Below are positions 46,431 through 58,420 of a stretch of 64,000 nt of DNA, piece by piece. A program made the translations under genes and the position numbers. The stretch's first letter is position 1. Every line of letters begins with the position of its first letter. Origin of the DNA: Calamus simplicifolius. Taxonomy: Eukaryota; Streptophyta; Magnoliopsida; Arecales; Arecaceae. A model generated the notes under the pieces. That model saw only the letters and a list, made by a program, of their open reading frames with translations, made no database searches and had not been told where the DNA came from. The stretch spans positions 272,537 through 336,536 of the forward strand of contig UESW01005080.1 in assembly GCA_900491605.1 (NCBI GenBank), given 5' to 3'.

Positions 46431-47705
46431 AAAATAATTTTTAATATTGCGATGCCCATATTGCGTCGTAATGTTTTTAAGAAAAATAATAGTAATAAAA
46501 AAATAACATTGCGACGCAACGTATGCGTCGCAATTATTTTCAGAAAATATAATTTATATCAGTTATAATTATTAAAAAAATATTGCGACGCATTAGCGAC
46601 GCATTTTCCTAAAAATTAATTTTTATAGAGAAAATAATTTTTAATATTGCGACGCATGTATTGCGTTGCAATGTTTTTAGAAAAATAAATGTAATTAAAA
46701 AATTAAAAAATATTGCGACGCATTATTTGCGTCGCAATTATTTTCAAAAATATAAATTTTATCAGTTACAAATATTTAAAAAATATTGCGATGCATTTGC
46801 AATGCAATTTTTTAGAAAATTTAAATTTATCAGTTAAAAATATTTAAAAAATATTATGACACATTTGCGATGCAATTTCCTAAAATGTTTAAATAATTTT
46901 TCAGAGAAAACAAATTTTAATATTGCGATGCATTCATTGCGTTGCAATGTTTTTAAGAAAAATAAATGTAAGAATATTGTGACGCATATATATGCATCGC
47001 AATTATTTTCGAAAATATACATTTTATCAGTTATAAATATATTAAAAATATTGTGATGCATTTATGACACAATTTCTTAGAAAATTAAAATAATTTTCTC
47101 AGAGAAAATAATTTTTAATATTGCGATGCACTTGTTGCATCGCAATATTTTTAAGAAAAATAAATGTAATAAAAAAATTTTAAAAAAACTTGCGATGCAA
47201 TATATGCGTCATAATTATTTTTAGGAAATATAATTTTTTATAAATATTTAAAAAATATTGCGACGCTTTTGCGATGCAATTTCCTAGAAAATAAAAATTA
47301 TTTTCCAAGAGAAAATAATTTTTAATATTGTGACGCAGTTATTGCGTCGCAATGTTTTTAAGAAAATTAAATGTAATAAAAAAATTAAAAAAATTATTGC
47401 GACGCAATAAATGCATTGCAATTATTTTTAGAAAATATATTTTTTATCAGTTATTAATATTTAAAAAATATTACAACACATTTGCGACATAATTTCCTAG
47501 AAAATAAAAATTATTCTCCCGCCAGACATTGGCACCAAGTTAGCGACTCATTAGCGATGCAATTAGTTGCGTCGCTACGTTTTGCATAAAAAAATAAAAA
47601 AGCCAAAATAGCGATGGATTAGCGACGCATTAATGCGTCGCTAATCCATAATAATAAAAAAAATAGCGAGTGATTAGCGATGCATATATTGCGTCGTTAA
47701 TCACC
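46431..47705. repeat. CACTA-2 second array of GCGACGCA units
   Basis: About six AT-rich tandem units of roughly 190-200 bp with paired GCGACGCA/TGCGTCGC motifs, each holding an AGAAAATAATTTTTAATATT phrase. The last 200 bp (47520-47705) has the same motifs as 1830-1960 in CACTA-1 and leads into the promoter region. Confidence 0.9.
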
Positions 47706-47709
47706 AGTA

Positions 47710-48370
47710 TTTATGACTTGGTCGAGCCCGCCCCCCGCCGCTTCCCTTCTTTTCTTCTTCCTTTTCCTACCCTAGCCGCTGCCATCCGTCCGCTCCTCCA
47801 GCTTCCCCCGTCTTCTCTTCCGGTGGAAGCTCCCCCCACTCCGGCAGCGTCCCCTCCTTTTTTTTTAAATAGGGTTCGGCCATGGCACCGACCGTGGCCG
47901 TCTTCTCCGGCCACGGCCGCTGCCGTCGCCGGCCAAGGCTTGGCCACTGTGGCCAGGCCACAAAAAAAAATTCTATTTGGGAGGGGGTTTTCCCAACCCC
48001 CCCTTCATCTTCTCCGGCCACGGCCATGGCCACGGTGGCCAGGCCACAAAAAAAAAAATTCTATTTGGGGGGGGGGGGTTTTCCCGACCCCCCCTTGGTC
48101 TTCTCCGGCCACGGCCGTGGCCTGGCCACGGTGGCCAGGCCACAAAAAAAAAATTTTGTTTTGGGGGGGGGGGGGTTTCCCGACCCCCCCCCTTCGTCTT
48201 CTTCGGCCACGACCACCGAAAAAAAAAATATTAATGAGGGGGGGGGTTCCCCACCCCCCTCCCATTCGTCCTCTTCGGCTACGGCTACTGCCGTGGCCAG
48301 CTGTGGCCTGGCCACGGTGGCCAGGCCACCGAAAAAAAAAAACAGTTAGGGGGGGCCCCCCCTTCCGTTC
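47710..48370 (+). repeat. GC-rich leader with tandem GGCCACGG / poly-G units
   Basis: A pyrimidine-rich leader is followed by about four units of roughly 110 bp. Each carries CTTCTCCGGCCACGGCC, GGCCACGGTGGCCAGGCCAC, an A run, a G run of up to 13 and a C run. Open frames here are low complexity. CACTA-1 has one such unit (2205-2290). Confidence 0.85.
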
Positions 48371-48404
48371 GTCTTCTCACGGTGGCTAGACAAAAAATAA
48401 ATAA

Positions 48405-48760
48405 ATAAAAAGGTAATAGCTAGGGGGCTTTTCCCCCACCCCCGGCCCCTTCAATTAAAAAAAAATTAACACTCATAAAAAAATTAACAAAAAAATTAGA
48501 TTCTATCATATTTATTATTTTTAAAAATATTTTCAAATAATTTGATGATAAATATAAAAAATTATAAATATATTTTAAAACATGGGCAACTTATTTTTTT
48601 TAAAAAAAGTAACAGCTAGGGGGGTTTTCCCGACCCCCGGCCCCTTCAAAAATTTTTTTTTAACACTCATAAAAAAAATTAACTAAAAATGTAGATTCTA
48701 TTATATTTTATTGTTATTAAAAATATTTTCAAATAATTTGATGATAAATATTAAAAAAAT
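48405..48760. repeat. Tandem duplication of about 195 bp in the leader intron
   Basis: Two copies beginning with AACAGCTAGGGGG-like sequence and sharing TTAACACTCATAAAAAAATT and CAAATAATTTGATGATAAAT. The stretch 48761-49360 is AT-rich, with shorter repeats (GCAATAATATTTG) and no frames. Confidence 0.8.
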
Positions 48761-49360
48761 GTGACCACTCATCTAATTTTTTATTAGATTAGTTATAAAT
48801 TAATTAATTTATGTCATTAGTCAGAGCTCTTTGGATAGACTGATTGTTATGTCTTGATTATGCAATAATATTTGTAATGCTAGATAGAAAGTATTGTTGT
48901 ATTATTATTTAATTTGCAAAATGTTTATGCAATAATTAATTTAAGCAGAATGTTTATGCAATAATATTTGTGCATTTGTAGTTATTTACAATTATTATGT
49001 CTTGATTATTTACATTCTGCTTCAAATTGAATGATGCATTAAATTATGTAATGCTAGATAGAAAGTCTTGTTGTATTATTATTTAATTTGCAGCAACAAA
49101 TTAGTAGTTTCAATTATTTATATTTAGTCTTCACAAACATTTGCATTCGACACAATAATTTTAAGAAGTCAGTGACTATATATATAGAACACTATTCCTA
49201 TATATGTATAATTGACAAGAAGTTAAGAATAACAAGCATAAGTTCGATTGTCTTCGGACTTCCATATTATTAATCACAGCACTATAACCTTTAGACCCGT
49301 TTGAGAATTAGTAAGCCTTAGTCTTGCAAATTCTTAAATTATCCTGGTGGACAGTTTGGA

Positions 49361-49543
49361 AATATTTTTTGCGATATGTTAGTCTGCTATTAATCATCGT
49401 TGGGTGAGATTGCGGTTTGTATTTGCTCCTACGTTCTCCTAGTGTGGTTTATATGCCACACATTTAGGAGAACATATAGGGAAATGCTACCGAAATTTGA
49501 TCGATGATAATTAATAGCAGAATAACATATCACAAAAAATATT
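49361..49543 (+). other. Conserved long hairpin in the CACTA-2 leader intron
   Basis: AATATTTTTT (49361-49370) pairs with AAAAAATATT (49534-49543); inner arms GATATGTTAGTCTGCTATTA and TAATAGCAGAATAACATATC pair with single mismatches. The tip is a perfect GTGTGG/CCACAC stem (49442-49447, 49456-49461). Same structure and position as 2304-2496 in CACTA-1, with the outermost pairs changed on both arms together. Confidence 0.75.
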
Positions 49544-49927
49544 CTTGAATGGGATAGGACGTTCGTTACCTTTTAGACATGGAGTGAAGGTAGAATTAAT
49601 TTAGGACACTTGAATGCTTGTGAAGTCTCATGATTAAATGGACCGCCTTGCCACCCGACCCGAACTCAAGCCCTAGCATTAACCTGGCATGAACCTGTGC
49701 CTCGGTCCTTGCTAGCATGCCAAGGATCGTAGCCGTGGCCGGGCCTTGCAGGGTAGGGACCTTAGTTGTCTAAAAAAAATTGGTTCAGTTATAAATTATT
49801 TAAATGGTTATTATTAACCTAAGTTGTGTAAAAGAAATGATTTAGTTATATATTTAGTAATGCCAATATAGTTTTATAATGTGGTTTCCTTTAATGGTTT
49901 ACCAGAAATTGTATAAGTCGGTCAAAA

Positions 49928-52900
49928 ATGAGCGGGGCTCGCTCGTGGATGTTTGCAAGGATAAAAGATGGCTTGCTTAATCCAGATTTTCTGAATGGAT
50001 TGGAAGAATTTATTGCATTTGCATGTAGCCAACCTGAATGGATGGATGGGCCTAGGATTAGGTGCCCATGCAACTATCACATGTGTCAGAATAAAGCCTA
50101 CAGAGATGTCGATACTGTTAAGGTGCATCTGTGTAAAAAGGGGTTTGTTCCTGATTACGATGTTTGGTATTGTCATGGTGAACCAGAGGAAATTCCAGCA
50201 GTTGTTACAAGCCACCAAGTGTCAATTCTCGTTGATGAACCATTTGTGAATCTAAACACATATGAAGAAATGGTGATGAATGCATCGGGTAATGAATTCA
50301 ATCAGAATACATTTATGGAAGAACCAAATCTAGATGCACAGCAATTTTATGATATGTTGCATGCTACAAATCAAGAATTGTATCCTGGTTGTGAGGGTCA
50401 TTCATAGTTGTCGACGGCTGCTCGGTTGCTGAATATTAAGGCAGAACATCGATTATCAGAAAAGGCATTTAATTCTATAGCTGGGTTAATCAAGGAAATT
50501 TTGCCAAATGATAATGTTGTAGCATACAGTTTTTACTCAACGAAGAAGTTGTTGCATGGGCTTCGGCTCCCGATTAATAAGATCGATTGTTGCTTGAACA
50601 ATTGTATAATATATTGGGGTGAAGACTCGGAGCTGAGATGGTGTAAGATTTGTGGGCAATCGAGGTACAAAACCAGCGAAGGGGGAGCTAGTACAAGTAG
50701 GAGGAAAAGTGTTCCTTACAAGAGAATGCATTACTTTCCTCTGACTCCATGCCTGCAGAGATTATACAGATCTGAGGCTACAACTGCTGATATATGATGG
50801 CATGCCGAACATGAATCTAAAGAGGATGAAATGCGGCATCCATCATATTCAAAAGCTTGGAAGCATTTCAATGACAATCATCCTGATTTTGCTGAAGATA
50901 TAAGGAATGTCAGATTAGGTCTTTGTACCGATGACTTCCAACCATTCGGTCAAGCGGGGCAATAGTATTCATGTTGGCCTGTGATACTGACTGTATATAA
51001 CCTTCCTCCATAGAAGTGCATGAAAGAGACTGCAATGTTTTTGACAGTTTTGGTTCCTGGACCATCCAAAGGAAAAGATTGATGTCTTCCTACAACCGTT
51101 GGTGGCCGAATTGAAAATATTGTGGGAAATAGGAGTCGTAGCCTACGACATTTCTATGAAACAGAATTTTATCATGAGAGTTGCTTTGATGTGGACAACA
51201 AATGACTTCCCGGCATATGCAATGTTGTCTGGTTGGAGCACTGCTGGACGTCTGGCATGCCCTCATTGCATGTATGATTCGGATGCATTTACATTGCAGA
51301 AGAGTGGTAAGCAATCATGGTTTGATAATCATAGGAAGTTCTTGCCCCCAAATCATCCTTACAGGCGTAACTTGATCGCCTTCCGAAAGAACAATGCAGT
51401 CACAAAATTTGCCGAACCGGTTTTGTCCGGCATGGATATATTTGATACTATAGAGCATTTGGGGTTGAGGTATGCGTGGGAATCAGATGCAGATAAAATA
51501 AATGGCCGTATATGTAAAGAACATAATTGGAAGAAGCGGAGTATATTTTGAGATTTGTCTTATTGGAGCACAAATCTCATCCGGCACAACTTGGATGTTA
51601 TGCATATCGAGAAAAAAAATTTTGATAACATATTTAACATGGTGCTAAACATCCCGGGAAAAATAAAAGACACTGCAAAGTCAAGAGAAGAACTTAATCA
51701 GTATTGCAGAAGAGGTGATTTGAGGAGGAGTACCGACGGGACCTATCCTAAAGCCTGTTACACTCTTGACAGAAATTCACAAGAAGTTTTATGTAACTGG
51801 CTTAGAGGGTTAAAATTTTCAGATGGTTATGCCTCAAATATCGGTAGGTGTGTGGACATGCATAAGCTCAAGTTGTTCGGCATGAAGAGTCACGACTGTC
51901 ATATTTTTATGTAACGGTTATTACCTATAGCTTTTCGTGAGTTGCTTCCGTAACATGTCTGGAAGGCATTGATAGAGCTCAGCTTGTTCTTCAAGGAGTT
52001 GTCTGCCACAGTCATTACTTCTGCATCCATGGCAAGGCTTGAGGAGGAAATTCCAATTATTTTATGCAAGCTGGAGCGAATATTTCCTCCCAGTTTTTTT
52101 GACTCAATGGAGCATTTACCGGTTCACTTGCCATACGAAGCGAGCATAGCTGGTCCCGTGCAATATCGCTGGATGTATCCTTTCGAGAGGTAAATATATA
52201 CATCATTAAGACATATTGACATTTCAAATATTATTTTATTGTAAGAAAATTGGTTAATTTTTTGTCTCAACTTTACATATAGGTACCTTAAGAAGTTAAA
52301 AAATAATGTGCGTAATAAGGCAAGGGTTGAAGGTTCTATATGCAATGCACACTCGGTCGAAGAAGTTTCAGCTTTTGCCTCGCATTACTTTGAGGGTCAC
52401 GTCCACACAAGGAGCCAAAATCTTGGTCGTAACGATGACGTATGTGTGGACGAAGGAGAACCTAATGACGATAGAATACCAATTTTTAAAGGTATCGGCC
52501 GTTCATTTGGGGGGCAGAAGTCAAGAAATCTTAGCGATATGGAGTATAATGCAGCACATTATTATATCCTAATGAACTGTAGAGAAGTCGATCCATATAT
52601 TGAGTAAGTGTATACTTCAATGCTTAATTGGAACTTCTAATTTAAATTACAATATACCATAATATTTAATTGCTAACATCAGTTTTAATCCTTATCATCC
52701 CATAAGGATGTATTGTGATAGACAACGACAGATGAATCCCGACATCAGTCAAGTTGCAATTGGACAGAAGTTAGAAACGGAGTTTGCTTACTGGTTTTAT
52801 GAATTTGTGAGTAGTATCACTCAATCAATTTCAGTAATGGCTTTAATTTTTTGAATTGGTTGTGAATAGCTTATTAATTTATGGGTAAACGGTCCATGGT

Positions 52901-53616
52901 CCCCAACCGATAATATTTTCATTAAATGTCTATCGCAATGGCCATTGAAGACCATAACAACCTCTACTGGCTATTTTGTTAATGGGTATAAATTTCAGAT
53001 TGAATGATTAGTAGCTTCAAGAGGCACGCAGAACTGGGGCGTGTGTGTTAAAGGAGAAAGTGTTGGAGCAAATATGCAGGATTATTACGGAAAGTTAGTA
53101 GAGGTGGTTGAAGTTGAATATCCTGGTTGGCCTATGAAACGAACCGTATTGTTTCGTTGCGATTGGTTCGATCCGACAGTTCTTGTGGGCAAAAGGATTC
53201 ATAACAACTACAATTTGGTTGAAGTGAACCATTGACAAAGATTGCAGAAATATGACCCATTCATCCTTGCATCCCAATCTCAACAAGTGTTTTACTGTGG
53301 ATATCCAAGTTTGCGCAACGACAAGCGAGATTGGTGGGCTGTTTCTAAAATCGTCCCACGTTCAACAATCTTATTAGAGGAGAGTTCATCAAGTCAATCA
53401 GCCGAGTGCCCTGCATTTCAAGAGGATGAGATGGAAATGCATGCAATTGAGGACGACACAAGGGCTCCTGAAACATCACTTAGAGATCCAAATGGTGATG
53501 TCCAAGAAATTGCGGATGCAAATGTTCGATTTCCTTCCGATGATAATGAAACTGAATTGCAGTCTGATACGGTATCGGATGTTGAACCAACATTTCACGA
53601 AACAAATGACATCGAT
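49928..53616 (+). pseudogene. TNP2-type CACTA transposase (CACTA-2), near full layout, with stops
   Basis: Start MSGARSW at 49928, 17 bases or so after an intron acceptor. Domains in order: transposase-associated domain (to about residue 75); TNP2 core from about 50430 (CCLNNCIIYW, RMHYFPLTPCL, RNVRLGL, DFPAYAMLSGWST, RHNLDVMHIEKKNFDNI); DUF4218-type block (PDGYASNIGRCVDMHKLKLF, RLEEEIPIILCKLERIFPP, PVQYRWMYPFER); DUF4216-type block (YGKLVEVVEVEYPGWP, DKRDWWAVSK). GT-AG introns are visible at about 52192-52282 and 52604-52682. A third (from 52807) has lost its acceptor, GG instead of the AG kept in CACTA-1. Stops include 50405, 50796, 50963, 51012 and 51549, with a frameshift near 51070. The TNP2 family cuts element ends. 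This copy is probably inactive. Confidence 0.9.
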
Positions 53617-53723
53617 TAAACATAGAGGTTTTCTTAAATTCAACTTTATTTTATAAGTGGTAAATTTTTACATAGTCAATCATTAATTGTAATTTAATTG
53701 CATAAATCTTTAGTATTTTCAGT

Positions 53724-55251
53724 ATGACGGGCAGAGGTAGATCCGACGACATATGGAGTGAGCAGGGACGTAGCTCTACTGCATCAGATCACATGAGCTT
53801 TGGAGATGGAGAGTTCGGATCTCCACACATCGCACAGCCTTCGATCTCTCCAGTAGTCGGTGGTGATCCTGCATTGGTATTACCATCCAGCCGATCGGCA
53901 CATACCTCCGAGAGTTCTTCCACCATCGGCCGCACCGTACTTCGACTTGATGCTCATGGGCTGTAAGTATATACTAATTAAAAATATATGTTTATGTTTT
54001 TAAGTCAATTACTTATAAACATGCATTTTTTTAACAGATTTATTGAGCAGTATCATGTATCCAGCCACATCAGCGCCGTATTTTAGAGGCGTGCAGATCC
54101 CAGTGGCTACGATTGGCGCCATGTATCTCCAGCCACGAGGGAGTTTTATTTTTCTGAGTTTTAGGTAAACTTATTAAATATAATTTATCACTGATATAAA
54201 ATTTCTTAATCTTAATAAATTCTGAAACTAATTGTTTATTTTAATGTAGAAAAAGTTTACGTGGGACCCTGTCAGCCATGATGCCATTAGGGCAGCATGG
54301 GAGGCTCTGACGGGACGCCGATACTCCGACATGCTTCATCGTTGGAGGTCATCGGGTCAGCGTCCTGTGCATGTGCCAGAGGGTATTTGGCATGAGTGGC
54401 AGTAGGCCTGGCAGTTCGATGGTTGGCATAGGAGGTCCGCATTAGCCAGCATGAACCGCCGATCCGAGAAGGGCGGTCTGGCATGGGTCTCTCCCACCAT
54501 ACTTCGGGCTCCATTTTGATTCAGGAGCACAGACAGCGTATGGTAAGAAAACATAAATATTTTAATTACTAATTTAGTTATTTACAAATATTTGTATTAA
54601 TATCAATTTTTTTATTGTTATAGTCTGAGCAGGAGGGCGGAGATCCTGGTGAGTTTCGTCTATTCAGGGCGACACACACCAGGAGGGACGATTCCTGGGT
54701 CGACACGCGATCACGAGAGGTTGCGGTAAGAAATTAGATTTATGTAGTATCTGTTTAATTTCTAAAATTTTAATTTGAAAAATTTATTAACTCATTTATT
54801 ATTGATTTTATAATTCAAAGACACGAGTCGAGGAGCTTCGCTCCCGGCATCGCAGATCGACTCCACTGATGGGGAGACACCCGTCGAACTCTTAGCAGAT
54901 GAGAGTCGGCGTGTGTTTTTGGAGGCTGTTGGTGCCCAGCCGCGAGACCGCAGGGTCTATGGTCTGGGCACTAGAGCTTCGGCATATTTTCCCCATCAGG
55001 CCTCCAGCTCGCAATTTTCTGGTGATATTCCTGCCGAGCGTTTAGACGACATTTGGAGATCTATTGCGGAGGAGGTTCGACAGGACGTTCGTCAGGAGGT
55101 TCGGCAGGAGGTCGAGAACGAGTTCGAGCAGCGTATGCGAGGCCAAGATCAGGAGCTTGCAGATGTACGAGATCAGATGCGTCATTTGCAGGATATGGTT
55201 AGCCGCTTGTCGCAGGGTCTCCAGCCTCCACGTGATCGCTCAGATTCTTGA
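53724..55251 (+). pseudogene. TNP1-like (Transposase_24) gene of CACTA-2
   Basis: About 105 bp after TNP2. Exon 1 (53724 to about 53963) starts MTGRGRS and ends in the same VLRLDAHGL as CACTA-1 before a GTAAGTAT donor. Further exons show KKFTWDP, RRYSDMLHRWRSSGQRP, RRSALASMNRRSEKGG, SEQEGGDPGEFRLFRAT and finally (54913-55251) FLEAVGAQPRD, VYGLGTRASAYFPHQ and a charged helical tail with a VRQ(E/D) repeat and QMRHLQDMVSRLSQGL, probably a coiled coil. An intact last exon is notable, but earlier exons carry stops (about 54087, 54405) and a frame loss around 54490, where CACTA-1 still reads HTTGSISIQEHKRRM. Proposed role: binding of subterminal motifs. Confidence 0.82.
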
Positions 55252-55434
55252 TGTATTTTTTTTTCTTTTTTTATGTTGTACATGAAAACTTTAAAATTTT
55301 AATATATGAATTATTTTTAGAAATTGATTATTGTTTGGATCAATATGAGTGAAGAATGTTTCTATCAATATTTAAATTTAACAAAATTGTATTAACCATT
55401 TTAATTTTTAATATTTTATATTTTTTAAAAAAAT

Positions 55435-55911
55435 TTAATTTGCGATGCATTAGTCACTGAAATTGCATCGCTAATATTTTCAAAATATTATTATTAAATA
55501 TTGCGATGCAATGACCTGGCGTCGCAATAATTTAAAAAAAAATTTAATAGCGATGCATTAGCGACTCAAATTGCGTCGCTATTATATCTAAAATATTATT
55601 ATTAAATATTGCGACGCAACTAAATGCGTCACAATATTGCGACGCAATTGAATGCATCACAATATTTAATAATAATTTTAAATATTAAAAATTAGTTTTA
55701 AATTTAGCGACGCATTTGGATGCGTCGCAATATTGCGACGCATTGTTGCATCGCAGAGAGTCACAATATTGTGACGCAATTGCGACAAATGGATATTGCG
55801 ACGGACATCTGAGCGACGCCGTCATTGCGTCGCTATTGCATCGCAATAACATGTTTAGCGATGCAATTGCGACGTATTTGGGCGTCGCAATATTTTTTTC
55901 CCCTTGTGGTG
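55435..55911. repeat. CACTA-2 3' subterminal repeats and terminus
   Basis: Dense inverted GCGATGCA/GCGTCGC motifs ending in the diverged terminus CCCCTTGTGGTG. 55252-55434 is AT-rich 3' UTR. Confidence 0.9.
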
Positions 55912-55914
55912 TGT

Positions 55915-57170
55915 TTATATACTAAAGTGCATGGTGACTTTATGGTATATGTATGCCTTTATGTTGATGAAATGTTGATCATTAGCAATGAAATGAAAGG
56001 CATACAAGAAACGAAGAGGTTTCTATCATCTACTTTCAAGATAAAAGATCTTGGACAAGTTGATACTATTTTGGGCATCGAAGTGAAACAAAATAGTGGG
56101 GGTTTTGAATTTAGTCAATCACATTATGTTGAGAAAGTGTTACACAAGTTCAAACATTTGAAGTTCAAAGAAGTGAACACCCCGTTCGATCCAAGTCTAA
56201 AGCTTAAAAAAAATAGTGGATGGCTGTGGCTCAACTTGAGTATGCAAGTGCTATTGGTTGTCTAATGTATTTGATACAATGCACTAGACCCGATATAGCA
56301 TTTGCAGTTAGTAAGCTGAGTAAGTTTATTAGCAACCCGAGTGTAGAGCATTGGAAGGCTATTGGTAGAGTCTTTGGTTATCTTTTGAAAACCAAAAGAC
56401 TAGGTCTACAAAGAAGTGAACACCCGTTCGATCCAAGTCTAAAGCTTAAAAAGAATAGTGGATGAGCTGTGGCTCAACTTGAGTATGCAAGTGCTATTGG
56501 TTGTCTAATGTATTTGATACAATGCACTAGACCCGATATAGCATTTGCAGTTAGTAAGCTGAGTAAGTTTATTAGCAACCCGAGTGTAGAGCATTGGAAG
56601 GCTATTGGTAGAGTCTTTGGTTATCTTTTGAAAACCAAAAGACAAGGTCTACAATACTCTAAATTTCTTGCTATATTGGAAGGATATACCGATGCAAGTT
56701 GGATATCAAGGTGGGAGATAATAAATCTACCACTGGTTGCTGTTTACACTAGCGGGTGGTGCAATATCTTGGAAATCCAAGAAACAAACTTGCATTACAC
56801 ACTCAACAATAGAGTTAGAGTTTGTGGCTCTAGCTTCAGCAGGACATGAGGTTGAGTGGTTAAGGGATCTTCTATTGGAAATCCCATTGGCTTGTGAGAA
56901 TATTTCAACCGTATCGATACATTGTGATAGCCAAGCCACTTTAGCCAAAGCATACAACGAAGTGTACAATGGGAAGTCTAGACACATTAGTCTAAGACAT
57001 GAGTATGTGAGGAAATTAATCAAGGATGGAATAATTTCTCTCACTTTTGTGTAATCAAGCTATAATCTAGCTGATCCACTTACTAAACCTCTTACAAGAG
57101 ATTCAGTGAAGACGACTTCTCGAGGGATGGGTCTAAAACTCCTTAAGTAAAAGTCCACCAATGATGGCAA
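55915..57170 (+). pseudogene. Copia pol continuation: C-terminal RT and RNase H, broken
   Basis: Resumes the RT directly after the CACTA-2 target duplication, with the active-site region reading YVDEMLIISN; the family has YVDDM, so the second catalytic Asp is replaced by Glu. Then comes KIKDLGQVDTILGIEVKQ and a 243-bp tandem duplication (56167-56651). RNase H starts GYTDASW and continues in another frame after about 56740 (GGAISWKSKKQT, HCDSQATLAKA, SRHISLRHEYVRKLI). It ends at a TAA (57052), beyond which the conserved LADPLTKPLTR still reads in frame. Normally this region copies the RNA and removes the RNA strand. Multiple lesions make it inactive. Confidence 0.9.
56167..56651 (+). repeat. 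243-bp tandem duplication inside Copia RT
   Basis: The unit starting AAAGAAGTGAACACC at 56167 recurs at 56410 and both copies end AGGTCTACAA. Differences are few (a C-run length, G/A-run indels), which points to a recent event. Confidence 0.92.
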
Positions 57171-57689
57171 CCCAACCTAATACTAGGAAATGACTAGTCT
57201 TAGGTTCAATGAGTAACAACAAGTCATTGATAAGTGGATTGTAGCTGCACTTAGTGTATAGTGCTAACTGTTACAAGATGGAGGGTTGAGCTTTTTAAAC
57301 TCTTAATGAAGTTCAATCATGTGGACAAGTATCTATTGTAATAGAGATATTGAAAGAACTTCACCTATGTGAACCTTGAGATGGTGCCATCTCAAGTGAG
57401 AGTTGGAGTTTCTCTCATGAAAAGGTTCATAAAATAGGATAAGCACATGGCCATAAATCGTGCTAAGCGTGTGGTGTAGACAAGAAATATTAAGGAGTGT
57501 GTGTGAAGTATCACCGGTTTTGACACAAGGAATAACTGGTTCAAAGTGTTTATGCTACCTGAAATTTCGTTAAAACTTTGTGATATTTTCACTAAGGTTA
57601 GGTTCAAATCGAAAGATACCTAGTTGTTTTAATGCTCCTTGTCCTTAATTTTATATGTGAACTTAGTTTGTTTTAAACAAGTGGGGGAT

Positions 57690-58219
57690 TATTGAGATTT
57701 TGTTTAAATAAACTAAGGTATTGTGGATATGTTTAGGGAAGAGTCCGCGGCAATTCTTGCTTCAGAAGCCGAAGCAACGTGATGCTTCATTTGAAAAAAG
57801 AAACTTTATCCGTTTTCTTTAAATCTCTACAACGAATATATTACGAAACGATGCGGCTCTCCGGGAATCAATGCTTCACAGGCTCCAGCGCCGTGGCGCT
57901 CAATTTCTATAAATCCACATACAAATTAATCAAAAAAAAAAGAATATGTTCTTGTTTACAATCGAGTTTTCATTATTGCTTTGGTGCAAACTCGATAAAA
58001 GGCTTATCTTATCATGCTGCATATTTGCTATTTACCCACAGAACATTCGAATATTTGCTATTCATCCACAGAACATTCGAGAGGGTGCAAATAACGCTGA
58101 AGGAAAGGGTTCCATGCATGATTCAAGCCTATTTTTATTTTCATCTCTCTTGGTTCTTGTCTAAATCATTATCCTTATCTCTTCTCATCTAGACTTTCCT
58201 TTTTCAAATTTTCTCAACA
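57690..58219 (+). repeat. 3' LTR of Copia
   Basis: 530 bp, homologous to 36875-37382. It is longer because of a 30-bp tandem duplication (ATATTTGCTATT...CATTCGA, about 58021-58080). Preceded by the GTGGGGGAT polypurine tract. 57171-57689 is 3' UTR without frames. Confidence 0.9.
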
Positions 58220-58420
58220 TGGATGGTATGGGACAATATAAAAAAACAGTAGCACCATGGATGATAGCTTTGGTTTTGGTTTTCTCATCGAAAGATATGC
58301 GGATGAGGAGGAGAAGGTAAGGCGGGCTATTTCCAATGGTAGCTTCATCCCTCCATGGCCTTTTATAGAGGCCGGTGCTTTTATAGAGCCTTCGGCCTGT
58401 CCTGTTTAATTATGTTTTAT
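58220..58420 (-). repeat. Minus-strand unit copy D, part 2
   Basis: Continues copy D (TGGATGGTATGGGACAATAT, TTTTATAGAGGCCGGTGC) and stops at the junction 58420/58421 with duplication copy 2. Confidence 0.8.

Larger units (their letters stand above)
40292..55911 (+). mobile_element. CACTA-2: complete CACTA element inside Copia RT
   Basis: The 5' terminus is CACTACAAGAAAA (40292-40304). The 3' terminus ends CCCCTTGTGGTG at 55911, the reverse complement of CACCACAAGGGG, so it has diverged. The flanks TGT (40289-40291) and TGT (55912-55914) are the 3-bp target duplication of this superfamily, and the Copia RT frame continues across the insertion site. Order within the 15,620 bp: subterminal array, GATC satellite, second subterminal-type array, GC-rich leader, hairpin, TNP2, TNP1-like gene, 3' subterminal repeats. 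Both genes are full in layout but carry stops. Confidence 0.96.
36875..58219 (+). mobile_element. Ty1/copia element interrupted by CACTA-2
   Basis: LTRs at 36875-37382 and 57690-58219 begin TATTGAGATTTTG and end TCAACA. The usual TGTTGA start is changed to TATTGA in both copies. The flanks TAGGT and TGGAT each differ by one G-to-A from TGGGT, the sequence at the empty site in unit C, so the 5-bp target duplication is recognisable but decayed. Order inside: gag, zinc knuckle, protease, integrase, RT, RNase H, GTGGGGGAT polypurine tract. Without CACTA-2 the element would be about 5.7 kb. Stops, frameshifts, an in-frame RT deletion and a tandem duplication disable it. Confidence 0.93.
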
